DNA from: GCA-002840015 sp033765245
Lineage (GTDB): Bacteria > Pseudomonadota > Gammaproteobacteria > Xanthomonadales > Xanthomonadaceae
NCBI GenBank assembly: GCA_033765245.1
Contig: JANRIF010000251.1
Span: 1 to 28,408 of the forward strand
Direction of reading: 5' to 3'
DNA: 28,408 bases
The notes under the pieces were generated by a model. That model did not search any database, was not told the origin of the DNA, and worked only from the letters and a program-made list of their open reading frames with translations. Numbering within the stretch: the first letter of the stretch is position 1; each line of letters opens with the position of its first letter. The position numbers and the translations under genes are program-made. Below, in pieces: positions 15,976 to 22,623 of this stretch.

Positions 15976-16418
15976 CAGTGTGCCCGCCGCGCCAGCCAAC
16001 GATCCGCGCTCCAGCGGTCGGCGCCCACCGGCGACACCAGCAGAAACACGATCAGCGCCAGTCGGGTGAAGGTATGCCCATCGATGTTGAACAGCGGTTC
16101 CTTCAAGGCGTGACCATAGGTGGTCACCACCAGCAGCCCGCCGAGAACCGTCAGCACCGCGCGCAGCCGCCAGCCCAGCAGCAACAGCACGCCGGCAGCC
16201 AGCTCGACCACCGGAATCGTGAGCCCCAGCGCCCAAAGCAGCGGGTGCGGAATCCAGCTATCGCCAAACCAGCCGAGAAAAAACTGCTCGGCATGCGCGG
16301 TTGGCGTGAGCACGAACACCTTCCACCAGCCCGCCATCAAAAACAACGTGCCAAGGATGGCGCGCACCACCACAGTGGGAATCTGCCAGTCGGGCAGCGG
16401 ATCGCGTGATGCATTCAT
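15975..16418 (-). CDS. DoxX family membrane protein
   Basis: A 147-residue inner-membrane protein with about four hydrophobic helices (roughly 18-36, 62-86, 88-106, 122-138) and the DoxX-type features: an N-terminal VRAILGTLFLMAGWWK helix, then PVVELAAGVLLLLGW in the middle. DoxX proteins are linked to redox or thiosulfate metabolism in some organisms, but most members have no known role. The start at 16418 is the first ATG that keeps a normal family N terminus; the ribosome site is weak. It overlaps the following rluF start by one base and is the promoter-proximal gene of that pair. Confidence 0.82.
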   Translation of the reverse strand: MNASRDPLPDWQIPTVVVRAILGTLFLMAGWWKVFVLTPTAHAEQFFLGWFGDSWIPHPLLWALGLTIPVVELAAGVLLLLGWRLRAVLTVLGGLLVVTTYGHALKEPLFNIDGHTFTRLALIVFLLVSPVGADRWSADRWLARRAH

Positions 16419-16536
16419 GACAGGTCTCGGCACTGAGGGTAACGCCCGCACCACGCGCATACGGGATTCGGCGCTTGAGGGCGTGGGGCGCAAAGTCTAC
16501 CGGAGCGGGCACTGCGGCGTCGCCCGCGATACCCAG

Positions 16537-16782
16537 GGTAACCTCTTGAAACCTACTGCGCGACCCGATTGCTGCGGCTGCTCCTGCGCATCCATGCGCC
16601 CGCAGCACTCGTGCATCCTGCACATCGTTGCGCGGTGCTCGGAATCCTCATGTACCCATATGTACACTGCGGTTCCTGCGCAGCACATGGATGTGCAAGT
16701 GCTGCTTGAGGCAGGACGCCGGGAGCAGCCGCTCCGTGCGCCTTGCACTCGGGCCGCTCGCTACGGTTTCAAGAGGTTCCCC
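16537..16782. repeat. About 245-bp element with 14-bp terminal inverted repeats
   Basis: Left end aacctcttgaaacc (16540-16553) and right end ggtttcaagaggtt (16765-16778) are exact reverse complements, with partly matching flanks (ggg/ccc outward). Inside are further complementary pieces: cggctgctcc (16575-16584) against ggagcagccg (about 16730), and a cagcact...tgcac segment against gtgcaagtgctg (16693-16704). The whole could fold as one long imperfect hairpin. It fills most of the 368-base spacer between the second GST gene and the DoxX gene, both on the minus strand. No gene is seen in the spacer. Confidence 0.65.
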
Positions 16783-16786
16783 CGGA

Positions 16787-17473
16787 TCAATGCCCGTCCA
16801 CCCGCTGCATCAGATCGAACGGCCCGCCTTTTTCCAGCGCACGCCGATAGGCCGGCCGCGCGTGGATACGTTCGACGAAGGCCGCAAGGCGCGGTCGCCT
16901 TTCGCCGAGCGAGCCCGCCGCCGCCACCGCTTCGATCGGAAAGCTCATCTGGATGTCGGCCGCACTGAACCGTTCGCCGCAGAACCAGGTGGAGCGGGCA
17001 AGTTCGGCTTCGAGGTAATCGAAGTGCAGATCGATCTGCGGGTTGACGTAACGCTGCAGCACCTGCGCACTGAGCTTGCGCACGATGGGGCGCACGAAGA
17101 ACGGCATCGGCCCCTGCGGCAAGCGGCGGAACACCAGCGCCATCAGCAGCGGCGTCATCAACGAGCCTTCGGCGTAATGCAACCAGTAGGTGTAGCGCAG
17201 CCACTCGGGGGAGTCGTGCGCCGGCAACAGGCTCCCGTCGCCATGGCGCTGCACCAGGTATTCGATGATCGCGCCGGACTCGGCCACCACATGCTCGCCG
17301 TCGCCGATCACCGGCGACTTGCCGAGCGGATGCACCGCCTGCAACGCCGCCGGAGCCAGCATGGTCTGCGGGTCGCGAGCGTAGCGCTTCACCTCGTAGT
17401 CCAGCCCGAGTTCTTCCAGCAACCACAGCACGCGCTGCGAGCGCGAGTTTTCCAGGTGATGCACAGTGATCAT
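16787..17473 (-). CDS. Glutathione S-transferase, Gtt1-like
   Basis: A 228-residue GST. The start ITVHHLENSRSQRVLWLLEELGL is the standard opening of the bacterial/fungal Gtt1-like class, with a serine-containing first loop; the cis-proline segment is HPLGKSPV, followed by ESGAIIEYL for the glutathione gamma-glutamyl group, and the C domain carries FCGERFSAADI. It conjugates or reduces electrophiles with glutathione; the substrate is unknown. I use the ATG at 17473, where family members usually begin; an ATG four codons upstream (17485) is possible. It is distant in sequence from the GST at 6530-7162. Confidence 0.9.
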   Translation of the reverse strand: MITVHHLENSRSQRVLWLLEELGLDYEVKRYARDPQTMLAPAALQAVHPLGKSPVIGDGEHVVAESGAIIEYLVQRHGDGSLLPAHDSPEWLRYTYWLHYAEGSLMTPLLMALVFRRLPQGPMPFFVRPIVRKLSAQVLQRYVNPQIDLHFDYLEAELARSTWFCGERFSAADIQMSFPIEAVAAAGSLGERRPRLAAFVERIHARPAYRRALEKGGPFDLMQRVDGH

Positions 17474-17598
17474 GCAGGTCGTCATCCAGCTTCGAGGGAT
17501 TGGTCGCGTGCGCACGCATGGCGCCGACGCGGGCATGCTGTCGCGCAGCCGATGGGCGCATGCGCCGGCGCGTTGCACAATAGCGCCTACCTTCCGCC

Positions 17599-18519
17599 AT
17601 GGACATCCCCGGCATGCCCTCGTCGCCCACGCAATTCCATCAGGTGGACGTCTTCACCCGCCGCGCCGGCGCAGGCAATCCGCTCGGCGTGGTACTGGGC
17701 GCCGAGCACTGGAGCGCCGGGCAGATGCAGGCTTTCGCTGCCTGGACCAATCTGGTCGAAACCACCTTCGTGCTCAAGCCCGACGACGCGCGCGCCGACT
17801 ATCGTCTGCGCATCTTCACGCCCACCCGCGAGATCGCATTCGCCGGCCATCCCAGCATCGGTAGCGCGCACGTCGCGCTGAGCAGCGGCTTTTGTCGCGC
17901 CACAGACGGAAAGTTGCTGCAACAGTGCGATGCCGGCCTGTTGCCGATCGAGGTCACCGGCGCGGCGCCGATGCCGATGCTGTCGATCGCGGCGCCACCG
18001 GCGCACATCGTCGCCGGCGATGCCGAGGCGCTGGCGCAACTGCAGGCGATCGTCGCGCCGCTGCCGTTGGGACCGATTGCCCCCGGGCTGGTGGTGGGCG
18101 GGCGCCGCTGGTGGTTGGCGGAACTCGCACGCGAACAGGACCTGCGTGGTTGGCGGCCGGATCATCAGGCCATCTCGCAACTGGCGGCACGCAGCGAGAC
18201 CCTGGGCCTGTGCGTCTTCGCGCGCAGCACCAGCCCGGACTACGAACTGGCGGTACGCGCCTTTCCCGCCGGTGCGGGTATTGTCGAAGACCCCGCCTCC
18301 GGCGCCGCCAATGCGTTGGTGGCCGCCTACATTGCCGCACTCGAACCCAATGGGCCGCTGGCACGCGGCTATCGCGTCAGCCAGGGGCGCGAGATCGGCC
18401 GCGACGCGCACCTGCACCTGCGCATCGACGCCGACGCGCAGGTCTGGGTGGGCGGGCATTGCGTCAGCGTGATTTCCGGGATCGTGCTCTGGCCCGCGAC
18501 TGCCCGCGACACGCAATAA
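17599..18519 (+). CDS. PhzF-like isomerase family protein
   Basis: A 306-residue protein of the PhzF/diaminopimelate-epimerase fold. Markers: QVDVFTRRAGAGNPLGVV (residues 15-32), Glu54 in VETTFVL at the place of the PhzF catalytic glutamate, RIFTPTREIAFAGHPSIG (71-88) and EDPASGAANA (230-239). PhzF isomerises dihydro-hydroxyanthranilate in phenazine synthesis, but no other phenazine genes are here, and most homologs in such settings have unknown small-molecule isomerase roles. No Shine-Dalgarno is obvious before ATG 17599. It is divergent from the neighbouring GST, with 125 bases between the starts. Confidence 0.88.
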   Translation: MDIPGMPSSPTQFHQVDVFTRRAGAGNPLGVVLGAEHWSAGQMQAFAAWTNLVETTFVLKPDDARADYRLRIFTPTREIAFAGHPSIGSAHVALSSGFCRATDGKLLQQCDAGLLPIEVTGAAPMPMLSIAAPPAHIVAGDAEALAQLQAIVAPLPLGPIAPGLVVGGRRWWLAELAREQDLRGWRPDHQAISQLAARSETLGLCVFARSTSPDYELAVRAFPAGAGIVEDPASGAANALVAAYIAALEPNGPLARGYRVSQGREIGRDAHLHLRIDADAQVWVGGHCVSVISGIVLWPATARDTQ

Positions 18520-18563
18520 CCTGACGTGCCGCGTCACTTCCCGCCGCGATCCGGCGTGCCCGC

Positions 18564-18581
18564 GACGCGAAAATCCGCGTC
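18564..18581. promoter_or_regulatory. 6-bp inverted repeat upstream of sigma-54-like promoter
   Basis: GACGCG-aaaatc-CGCGTC is a perfect inverted repeat, 45 bases after the phzF-like stop and about 30 bases before the sigma-54-like -24 element. It may be a hairpin ending the upstream transcript (no T tract) or an activator site. Confidence 0.35.
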
Positions 18582-18610
18582 ACCCTCCGTCCCGATGCGC
18601 TTTTCCGGCT

Positions 18611-18626
18611 TGGCACAGAAGCTGCA
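18611..18626 (+). promoter_or_regulatory. Sigma-54 (RpoN) -24/-12 promoter match
   Basis: The sequence tggcacagaagctgca has GG and GC separated by exactly 10 bases and matches the TGGCACG-N4-TTGCA consensus except at two positions. A start site about 12 bases downstream of the GC (near 18637) would leave a leader of roughly 33 bases before ATG 18670, a normal distance. Confidence 0.6.
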
Positions 18627-18669
18627 GCAGTCCCGGTGAAGAAGATCTGCAACCGGGGGGTTGAAGGGC

Positions 18670-18864
18670 ATGACCAACGTACTGAACTTCCCAACGCAAA
18701 CACTCTCCGACGAAGTGCTGGTAGAGCGTTTGTTTGAACTCGCGGCAATCGGTGGATCCGAAAGCGACGAGTTTCGTCAGCTTGACGTCGAGATGCAACG
18801 CCGTCTCGATCGCTCAACGGCGGGGGAGCCAAAACGTCTGGCGGCAATCAGCCGATTTGGCTGA
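18670..18864 (+). CDS. Small acidic protein of unknown function
   Basis: A 64-residue soluble protein, starting MTNVLNFPTQTLSDEVLVERL, that is probably helical and net acidic in the first 50 residues, with a basic tail. I recognise no domain. The ATG at 18670 is preferred over the TTG at 18661 because a G-rich run (18655-18660) sits 9 bases upstream of the ATG. Its main interest is the strong sigma-54-type promoter just upstream, which suggests expression under RpoN control, for example with nitrogen, motility or pilus genes. A zinc-ribbon gene follows 97 bases later on the same strand. Confidence 0.65.
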   Translation: MTNVLNFPTQTLSDEVLVERLFELAAIGGSESDEFRQLDVEMQRRLDRSTAGEPKRLAAISRFG

Positions 18865-18961
18865 CGGACGGCGCGGTGCGGACCGGGATCATCCGGCTCC
18901 GCCCCGCGCCCATCCAATTTTCCACCTGCGCGCTATCCGCAACGCAACGGAATTTCGCAAC

Positions 18962-19156
18962 ATGACCGACTGCTGGATCGACGATTTCGGCATGGTCCAA
19001 TGCCCGCGTTGCGAGCAGGTATTCCCTGTGGACGCGCATACCGTTGTCGTGCCCGTCAGCGCCAGCAAGTCACGCACACCGCTGCGAATCACCTGCCCTA
19101 GTTGCGCCAACGTCTGCCGAGTCGAACCTGACGTCCTGGCGATCGGGATGCACTAA
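18962..19156 (+). CDS. Small zinc-ribbon-like protein
   Basis: A 64-residue protein with two CXXC pairs, CPRC near residue 14 and CPSC near residue 45, about 30 residues apart. That is the spacing of a zinc ribbon, similar in style to MJ0042-type fingers (MVQCPRCEQVFPV). A zinc-binding structural or nucleic-acid-binding role is likely but unproven. An acgga site lies about 10 bases before ATG 18962. It could be read from the same sigma-54 promoter as the small protein before it. It converges on the acyltransferase gene with only 27 bases between the two. Confidence 0.7.
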   Translation: MTDCWIDDFGMVQCPRCEQVFPVDAHTVVVPVSASKSRTPLRITCPSCANVCRVEPDVLAIGMH

Positions 19157-19183
19157 GAGCCCGCGGAAATCCGACCGACGCGA

Positions 19184-20089
19184 TCACGCGGCGGCATCGG
19201 TCGCCAGCAAGTGTTCGATGCGTTGGTCCTTTTCGGCCCAGATGCCGTTCAACCAGTCCTGGAATGCACGACGCACGTTGGCGTCGCCCGCATAATCGCC
19301 CGTCAGCAGCTCGCGCGGGACATCGCGGGTCTGCACATGCACCCGCACTTCGCGGACCCTGCCGACCAGCAGGTCGACGAAACTCGGCCGTCCGCCCGGA
19401 TACACGATGGTGACGTCGACGATATCCACCAGCAGATCGCCCATGGCATCGAGCACATAGGCAATACCGCCCGATTTGGGACGCAACAGGTGACGAAAGG
19501 GCGATGGCTGCTCGACACGCTTGCGCTCGGTGAAGCGCGTGCCTTCGGCGAAGTTCATGATCGAAACCGGGGTGTCGCGAAAACGCCGACAGGCGCGCCG
19601 GGTAGCATCGCGATCAGCGCTCGCCAACTCGGGGCGCCGCGCGATCGCCGTCTGCGAGTGGCGCCGCATGAACGGAAAATCCAGCGCCCACCACGCGGCG
19701 CCCAGCAACGGCACCCAGATCAATTGCTGCTTCAGGAAGAAGCGCAGAAAGGCAATCCGGCGATTGAACACCTGCTGCAGCACCGGGATGTCCACCCAGC
19801 TCTGATGGTTGCTGAGCACCAGGCGACTGGCGCGATAGCCGAGCCGATCCAAAGCCACGCCACTGAGAGAGACCCGGGTAGGCGTGAATGCGTGGATCAA
19901 CGCGCCGTTCATCGCGATCCAGCTTTCCGCCATCCCCACCAACACGCGCCCCAGCGCCGCCCGCACGCGGGCAACCGGCACCACCACCTTGACCAGCGCC
20001 AGCGCCAACAACGGCAGCGTGTGGGCAACCGTGTTCAACACAAACCCCAGCGCGGCCACCGGCACGCGCAACCCAGCGGGCACTACCAT
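19184..20089 (-). CDS. Lysophospholipid acyltransferase (LPLAT family, YihG-like)
   Basis: A 301-residue membrane-bound acyltransferase with the HX4D motif (NHQSWVD, His95-Asp100) and the second motif EGTR (182-185) of the 1-acylglycerol-3-phosphate acyltransferase superfamily. It has an N-terminal hydrophobic segment (about 9-38). Length and the order LSNHQSWVD, FFLKQQLIWVP, DFPFMRR, FAEGTRFT follow E. coli YihG, an acyltransferase that shapes the fatty-acid make-up of phosphatidic acid. The start at 20089 is the ATG that keeps the hydrophobic anchor; an upstream ATG at 20209 would overlap the previous gene. A 68-residue membrane protein gene lies 70 bases upstream on the same strand. Confidence 0.88.
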   Translation of the reverse strand: MVVPAGLRVPVAALGFVLNTVAHTLPLLALALVKVVVPVARVRAALGRVLVGMAESWIAMNGALIHAFTPTRVSLSGVALDRLGYRASRLVLSNHQSWVDIPVLQQVFNRRIAFLRFFLKQQLIWVPLLGAAWWALDFPFMRRHSQTAIARRPELASADRDATRRACRRFRDTPVSIMNFAEGTRFTERKRVEQPSPFRHLLRPKSGGIAYVLDAMGDLLVDIVDVTIVYPGGRPSFVDLLVGRVREVRVHVQTRDVPRELLTGDYAGDANVRRAFQDWLNGIWAEKDQRIEHLLATDAAA

Positions 20090-20159
20090 CCGCAACCACC
20101 TGCATCGTCGGGACCAGCCGCCAGAATAACCTGCGCACGACGGCCCGTGCGTGTCACGC

Positions 20160-20366
20160 TCAGCGCGCGCTGCCGCCCAACAGCCGCGCCGGCAGGAACA
20201 ACACCGCACGGATCAGTCCAAGCAACGCCTCCATCAGAGCGCCGACGACACGAAACGGAATCGACAGCAACCAGAGCACCGGCCACAAAACCAACACCAG
20301 CAAGGCCAACGGCCACGCCAGTACCAGCAACAACGTCCATAGCAGCATAGCGATCAGAAAGCGCAT
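20160..20366 (-). CDS. Small membrane protein
   Basis: A 68-residue protein made mostly of hydrophobic residues: two predicted membrane helices (about 2-32 as one long or two short helices and 42-60) with arginines near the C terminus. I recognise no family. It starts at MRFLIAMLL (20366); the ribosome site is weak. It is 70 bases upstream of the LPLAT acyltransferase on the same strand, so the two are probably co-transcribed, and it could assist the enzyme or the membrane it works on; that is inference. Confidence 0.6.
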   Translation of the reverse strand: MRFLIAMLLWTLLLVLAWPLALLVLVLWPVLWLLSIPFRVVGALMEALLGLIRAVLFLPARLLGGSAR

Positions 20367-20497
20367 GGTGGCGGTCCGGAATCGGTGAGAATCGGCAGTG
20401 TAGCGCTTGAGCGACACGCGCACGACAACCGCGCTCGCGGGACTCGGGAGCAGGGAACAGGATGCCATGCGCTTACGCGGGTTCTACTGCGTGCGCT

Positions 20498-20522
20498 GCT
20501 TTTGTGGGAGGCCGCTTGCGGG
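20498..20522 (+). repeat. 25-bp dispersed repeat, copy 1
   Basis: The unit reads gcttttgtgggaggccgc followed by ttgcggg. Two further copies in the same orientation are at 22810-22834 and 23074-23098, with one to two differences. A partly inverted end (cactcctaca, near 20654-20663) lies 130 bases downstream. This type of GTGGGAG repeat is a known feature of Lysobacterales and pseudomonad intergenic regions. Confidence 0.7.
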
Positions 20523-20739
20523 GCCACTGCGTCGCGCTACCCAGCCCGCCGGATCGCGCAAGCAAAGCGACCGGGGCGTCGCGCAATTTCATGCGGGCCG
20601 CATGCGCGCCATGTGCGATAGTGCGATCAAGCAGCGATGTCGTGCGCAAGTGCACTCCTACACCCGACATACCGCCAGCGCTGTCTCGTACGAGCGCCGA
20701 GGCCGGAAATCTCCCGCAAGCGCGTCGCCACGGCAGCAA

Positions 20740-20755
20740 GGTGACCTCGGTCACA
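20740..20755. promoter_or_regulatory. CRP/Clp-like operator
   Basis: GGTGA-N6-TCACA differs at one position from the CRP/Clp consensus TGTGA-N6-TCACA. Its core GTGACC-tc-GGTCAC (20741-20754) is a perfect palindrome. It lies about 160 bases before the start of the SNase-like gene, so it may control that gene. In xanthomonads the global regulator Clp uses sites of this type. Confidence 0.5.
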
Positions 20756-20912
20756 TACCCGTTTTCGGCTCCGCCGTACCCTCATCACGACGTGTCGCGT
20801 TGCCCGCGCGCAGCTGCAAACAGGGCCGCTGGCGCACTGCCGGCATGCGCGTCGGCGTCAGTGGATATACGATTACCTGCTTCGTCGTGCCATCCCAAGG
20901 GAACTCATCGCA

Positions 20913-21416
20913 ATGACCCAGAATTTGCTGAACACGGGCCTACGTGTCGCCCGGTGCCGTTTCCGTTCCATGGCCGCCGCGGCCCTGCTGGTCGCCTGCG
21001 TGCCGGGCGCCGCCCTGGCCGCTGAGGCTGGCCTGATTCCCGCCTATCCGGGCGTGTACCCGATCTACGTGATGAACGTGAAGGACGCCCGATCCTTCCA
21101 CGTCAACGCCGCCGTCTGGCCGGGCTTCCAGCGCGAATTCGACATCACGATGCCGGGGATCGACATTCCCAGCGACAGCATCAAGGCCCCAGCCTGCGAG
21201 CAGGCGCTGGCAGCCAAGGCCAAGGCGTTCACCGAAGCCTTCTTCAAGAAGGCCGAACGCCCGGAGCTGCACAACATCGCAATGGCCGACACCACCAAGG
21301 AAGCCGCCGTTTCGGAGGCGTTCTCCGAGGAAGGCAGCCTGATCGAAGCGCTGATAGCCAAGGGTTATGCTCGCCCCAGCACCACGGAAGCCTCCAAGCC
21401 CTGGTGTGAGGACTGA
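20913..21416 (+). CDS. Secreted SNase-like protein lacking the nuclease active site
   Basis: A 167-residue exported protein with a signal peptide (charged start, then AAAALLVACVPGAALAA, cut near residue 37). The mature part follows the plan of small periplasmic thermonuclease-family proteins: KDARSFHVNAAVWPG (57-71) at the place of the V-DGDTF strand, a GIDIPS turn (82-87) at the place of GVDTPE, then CEQALAAKAKAFTEAF, a final GSLIEALIAKGYARP (141-155) and PWC near the end. The acidic and arginine residues used for catalysis by staphylococcal nuclease (DGDT, Arg35, Glu43) are replaced, so activity is unlikely. AAGGGA lies 10 bases before the ATG. Possible roles are nucleic-acid or peptidoglycan binding; this is inference. 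Confidence 0.65.
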   Translation: MTQNLLNTGLRVARCRFRSMAAAALLVACVPGAALAAEAGLIPAYPGVYPIYVMNVKDARSFHVNAAVWPGFQREFDITMPGIDIPSDSIKAPACEQALAAKAKAFTEAFFKKAERPELHNIAMADTTKEAAVSEAFSEEGSLIEALIAKGYARPSTTEASKPWCED

Positions 21417-21558
21417 CGGACTGCTGCCCACCACCGCGCATCGGTTCAGCACGTCAGCGACGCGCGATCGCCGTGGCGCATTGAATCGGTGCCCCATTCT
21501 TTCGTCGCGCCGAAGTCGGCGCAGATACGGACCTGGCAGCGCGCGTCGCCCCCATGCG

Positions 21559-21571
21559 CCCACGTATGGGG
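21559..21571. promoter_or_regulatory. CCCACGTANGGGG motif, copy 1
   Basis: Reads cccacgtatgggg. The second copy (21670-21682) reads cccacgtaggggg. The two match at 12 of 13 positions and lie 111 bases apart, nearly a whole number of helical turns. Each is centred on ACGT and is close to palindromic, as operator half-pairs often are. Confidence 0.4.
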
Positions 21572-21649
21572 TGGCCAGCCCCCTGGGGCGATCCGCCCAA
21601 AACGCCGTACGATCAACCCGGAACCCCGGATGCTCTCGCGTATCTTTTG

Positions 21650-21707
21650 TCACACAGGAGTACGATACTCCCACGTAGGGGGAATGCGTATTCCGCGTTC
21701 TGTGTGA
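21650..21707. promoter_or_regulatory. Nested palindromes; possible three-way junction RNA or operator
   Basis: Outer arms TCACACAG (21650-21657) and CTGTGTGA (21700-21707) are exact complements. Between them are two perfect hairpins: GAGTA-cga-TACTC (21658-21670) and GGAAT-gcgt-ATTCC (21681-21694), joined by 10 bases that include the second ACGT motif. Read as RNA this gives an 8-bp closing stem and two 5-bp arms. Read as DNA it is a compound operator. It lies about 205 bases before the regulator's start codon. Confidence 0.5.
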
Positions 21708-21914
21708 ACCAACGCTGAGTTCGGGAGCGTGCGATGACTCGCGTGCAATGGGGATGCAAGGGGCGACGTCCAGACCTCGCCCGTAACGATGTGGCAGCAC
21801 GGACATCACGCCGGCTCGCTGGCAACAGTGGACGCAACACCGGGTTTTCAGTTGGCGCCGCCGGCGATGCCGATGGCTGCGCCGCCTCCCGCATGGCGCC
21901 TGACGGAGCATCTG

Positions 21915-22586
21915 ATGCGCGCTGAGGCTGACTCCACTGACATCAAGGGCCTGATCCGCACCCTTCCCGGACTCGACGCGATCAGCGACCCGACCTGGTC
22001 CAACGCGATCGACGCCGCGACCGTCGTGCGCATCCCCGACGGCAGTTCTCTCAACATCTGCAGCAACGACGTCGACTACGTATCGCTGGTGCTCAGCGGC
22101 GCCCTGAAGGTGCGGGCACGCTCGGATGATGGCCGCATCTTCAGCATGTACCGGGTCCGCCCGGGCGAAATCTGCATGCTGAGCATGGCCTTCATGTACT
22201 CGCACGAACGCCTGTTCGCCGACATCGGTACCGAAGGCGAAGTGCTGTTGCTGCGTATCCCGGGCCCGCACTTCGAACGTCTGCTGGTGCAGTCGCCAGG
22301 GTTTCGCACACACATGCTGGCATCGATGTCCGGCTACGTGGTGAAGTTGCTGCATCTGGTCGAAGAAGTCACCTTCGAACGCTTGCAGACGCGCATCGTG
22401 CTGCACCTGGAAGATGTGCTCAAGGCGTCGGGCTCCAACACCATTCGCGTCACCCACCAGGAACTGGCGCACGAGTTGGGCAGCACCCGCGAAGTCGTCA
22501 GCCGCCTGCTCAAGACCATGGAAAAGTCCGGCACCATCGAGCTCGGTCGCGGCACCATTACCCTACGCACCGAGAAGATCCGCTAG
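21915..22586 (+). CDS. Crp/Fnr family transcription regulator
   Basis: A 223-residue regulator with an N-terminal cyclic-nucleotide-binding-like barrel (about 15-120), dimer helix (130-165) and a C-terminal winged HTH (179-200, ending in TREVVSRLLKTME). The recognition helix keeps Arg192, Glu193 and Arg197, equivalent to CRP Arg180, Glu181 and Arg185, plus an FNR-like Ser196. The pocket lacks the CRP Arg-Ser pair for the cAMP phosphate (Arg-Leu here), and there is no FNR-type cysteine cluster (Cys49 and Cys87 only), so the signal is unknown. The start at 21915 has CGGAG 6 bases upstream; earlier ATGs add an Ala/Pro-rich leader without a ribosome site. It stands alone, after a long leader with palindromes. 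Confidence 0.88.
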   Translation: MRAEADSTDIKGLIRTLPGLDAISDPTWSNAIDAATVVRIPDGSSLNICSNDVDYVSLVLSGALKVRARSDDGRIFSMYRVRPGEICMLSMAFMYSHERLFADIGTEGEVLLLRIPGPHFERLLVQSPGFRTHMLASMSGYVVKLLHLVEEVTFERLQTRIVLHLEDVLKASGSNTIRVTHQELAHELGSTREVVSRLLKTMEKSGTIELGRGTITLRTEKIR

Positions 22587-22623
22587 CCGCAACACTGTTC
22601 AGATAGCCACCTCAGCCTTCAGT

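Larger units (their letters stand above)
20367..20912. other. Intergenic region with a dispersed-repeat element and a CRP-like site
   Basis: No gene is seen. It holds one copy of the 25-bp dispersed repeat (20498-20522), the inverted GTGCACTCCTACA type end near 20651-20663 that suggests a 165-bp repeat unit, and the CRP/Clp-like palindrome at 20740-20755. Several overlapping open frames in the region are not convincing. Confidence 0.5.
21417..21914. other. Long leader/intergenic region before the Crp/Fnr gene
   Basis: About 500 bases with no credible gene. It contains, in order, an imperfect CCCCAT...ATGGGG palindrome (21550-21571), a GCCCC-CT-GGGGC hairpin near 21578-21589, two CCCACGTANGGGG motifs and the nested palindromes at 21650-21707. 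Upstream in-frame ATG codons at 21789, 21867 and 21873 are less likely starts for the regulator. Confidence 0.5.

Noticed and set aside
17599..18519. Phenazine biosynthesis cluster
   Set aside because: Only a PhzF-like isomerase is present; no phzA/B/C/D/E/G genes are nearby.
21789..21914. Longer N terminus for the Crp/Fnr regulator (start at 21789)
   Set aside because: The added 42 residues are Ala/Pro/His-rich without family match, and the ribosome site CGGAG is placed for the ATG at 21915.
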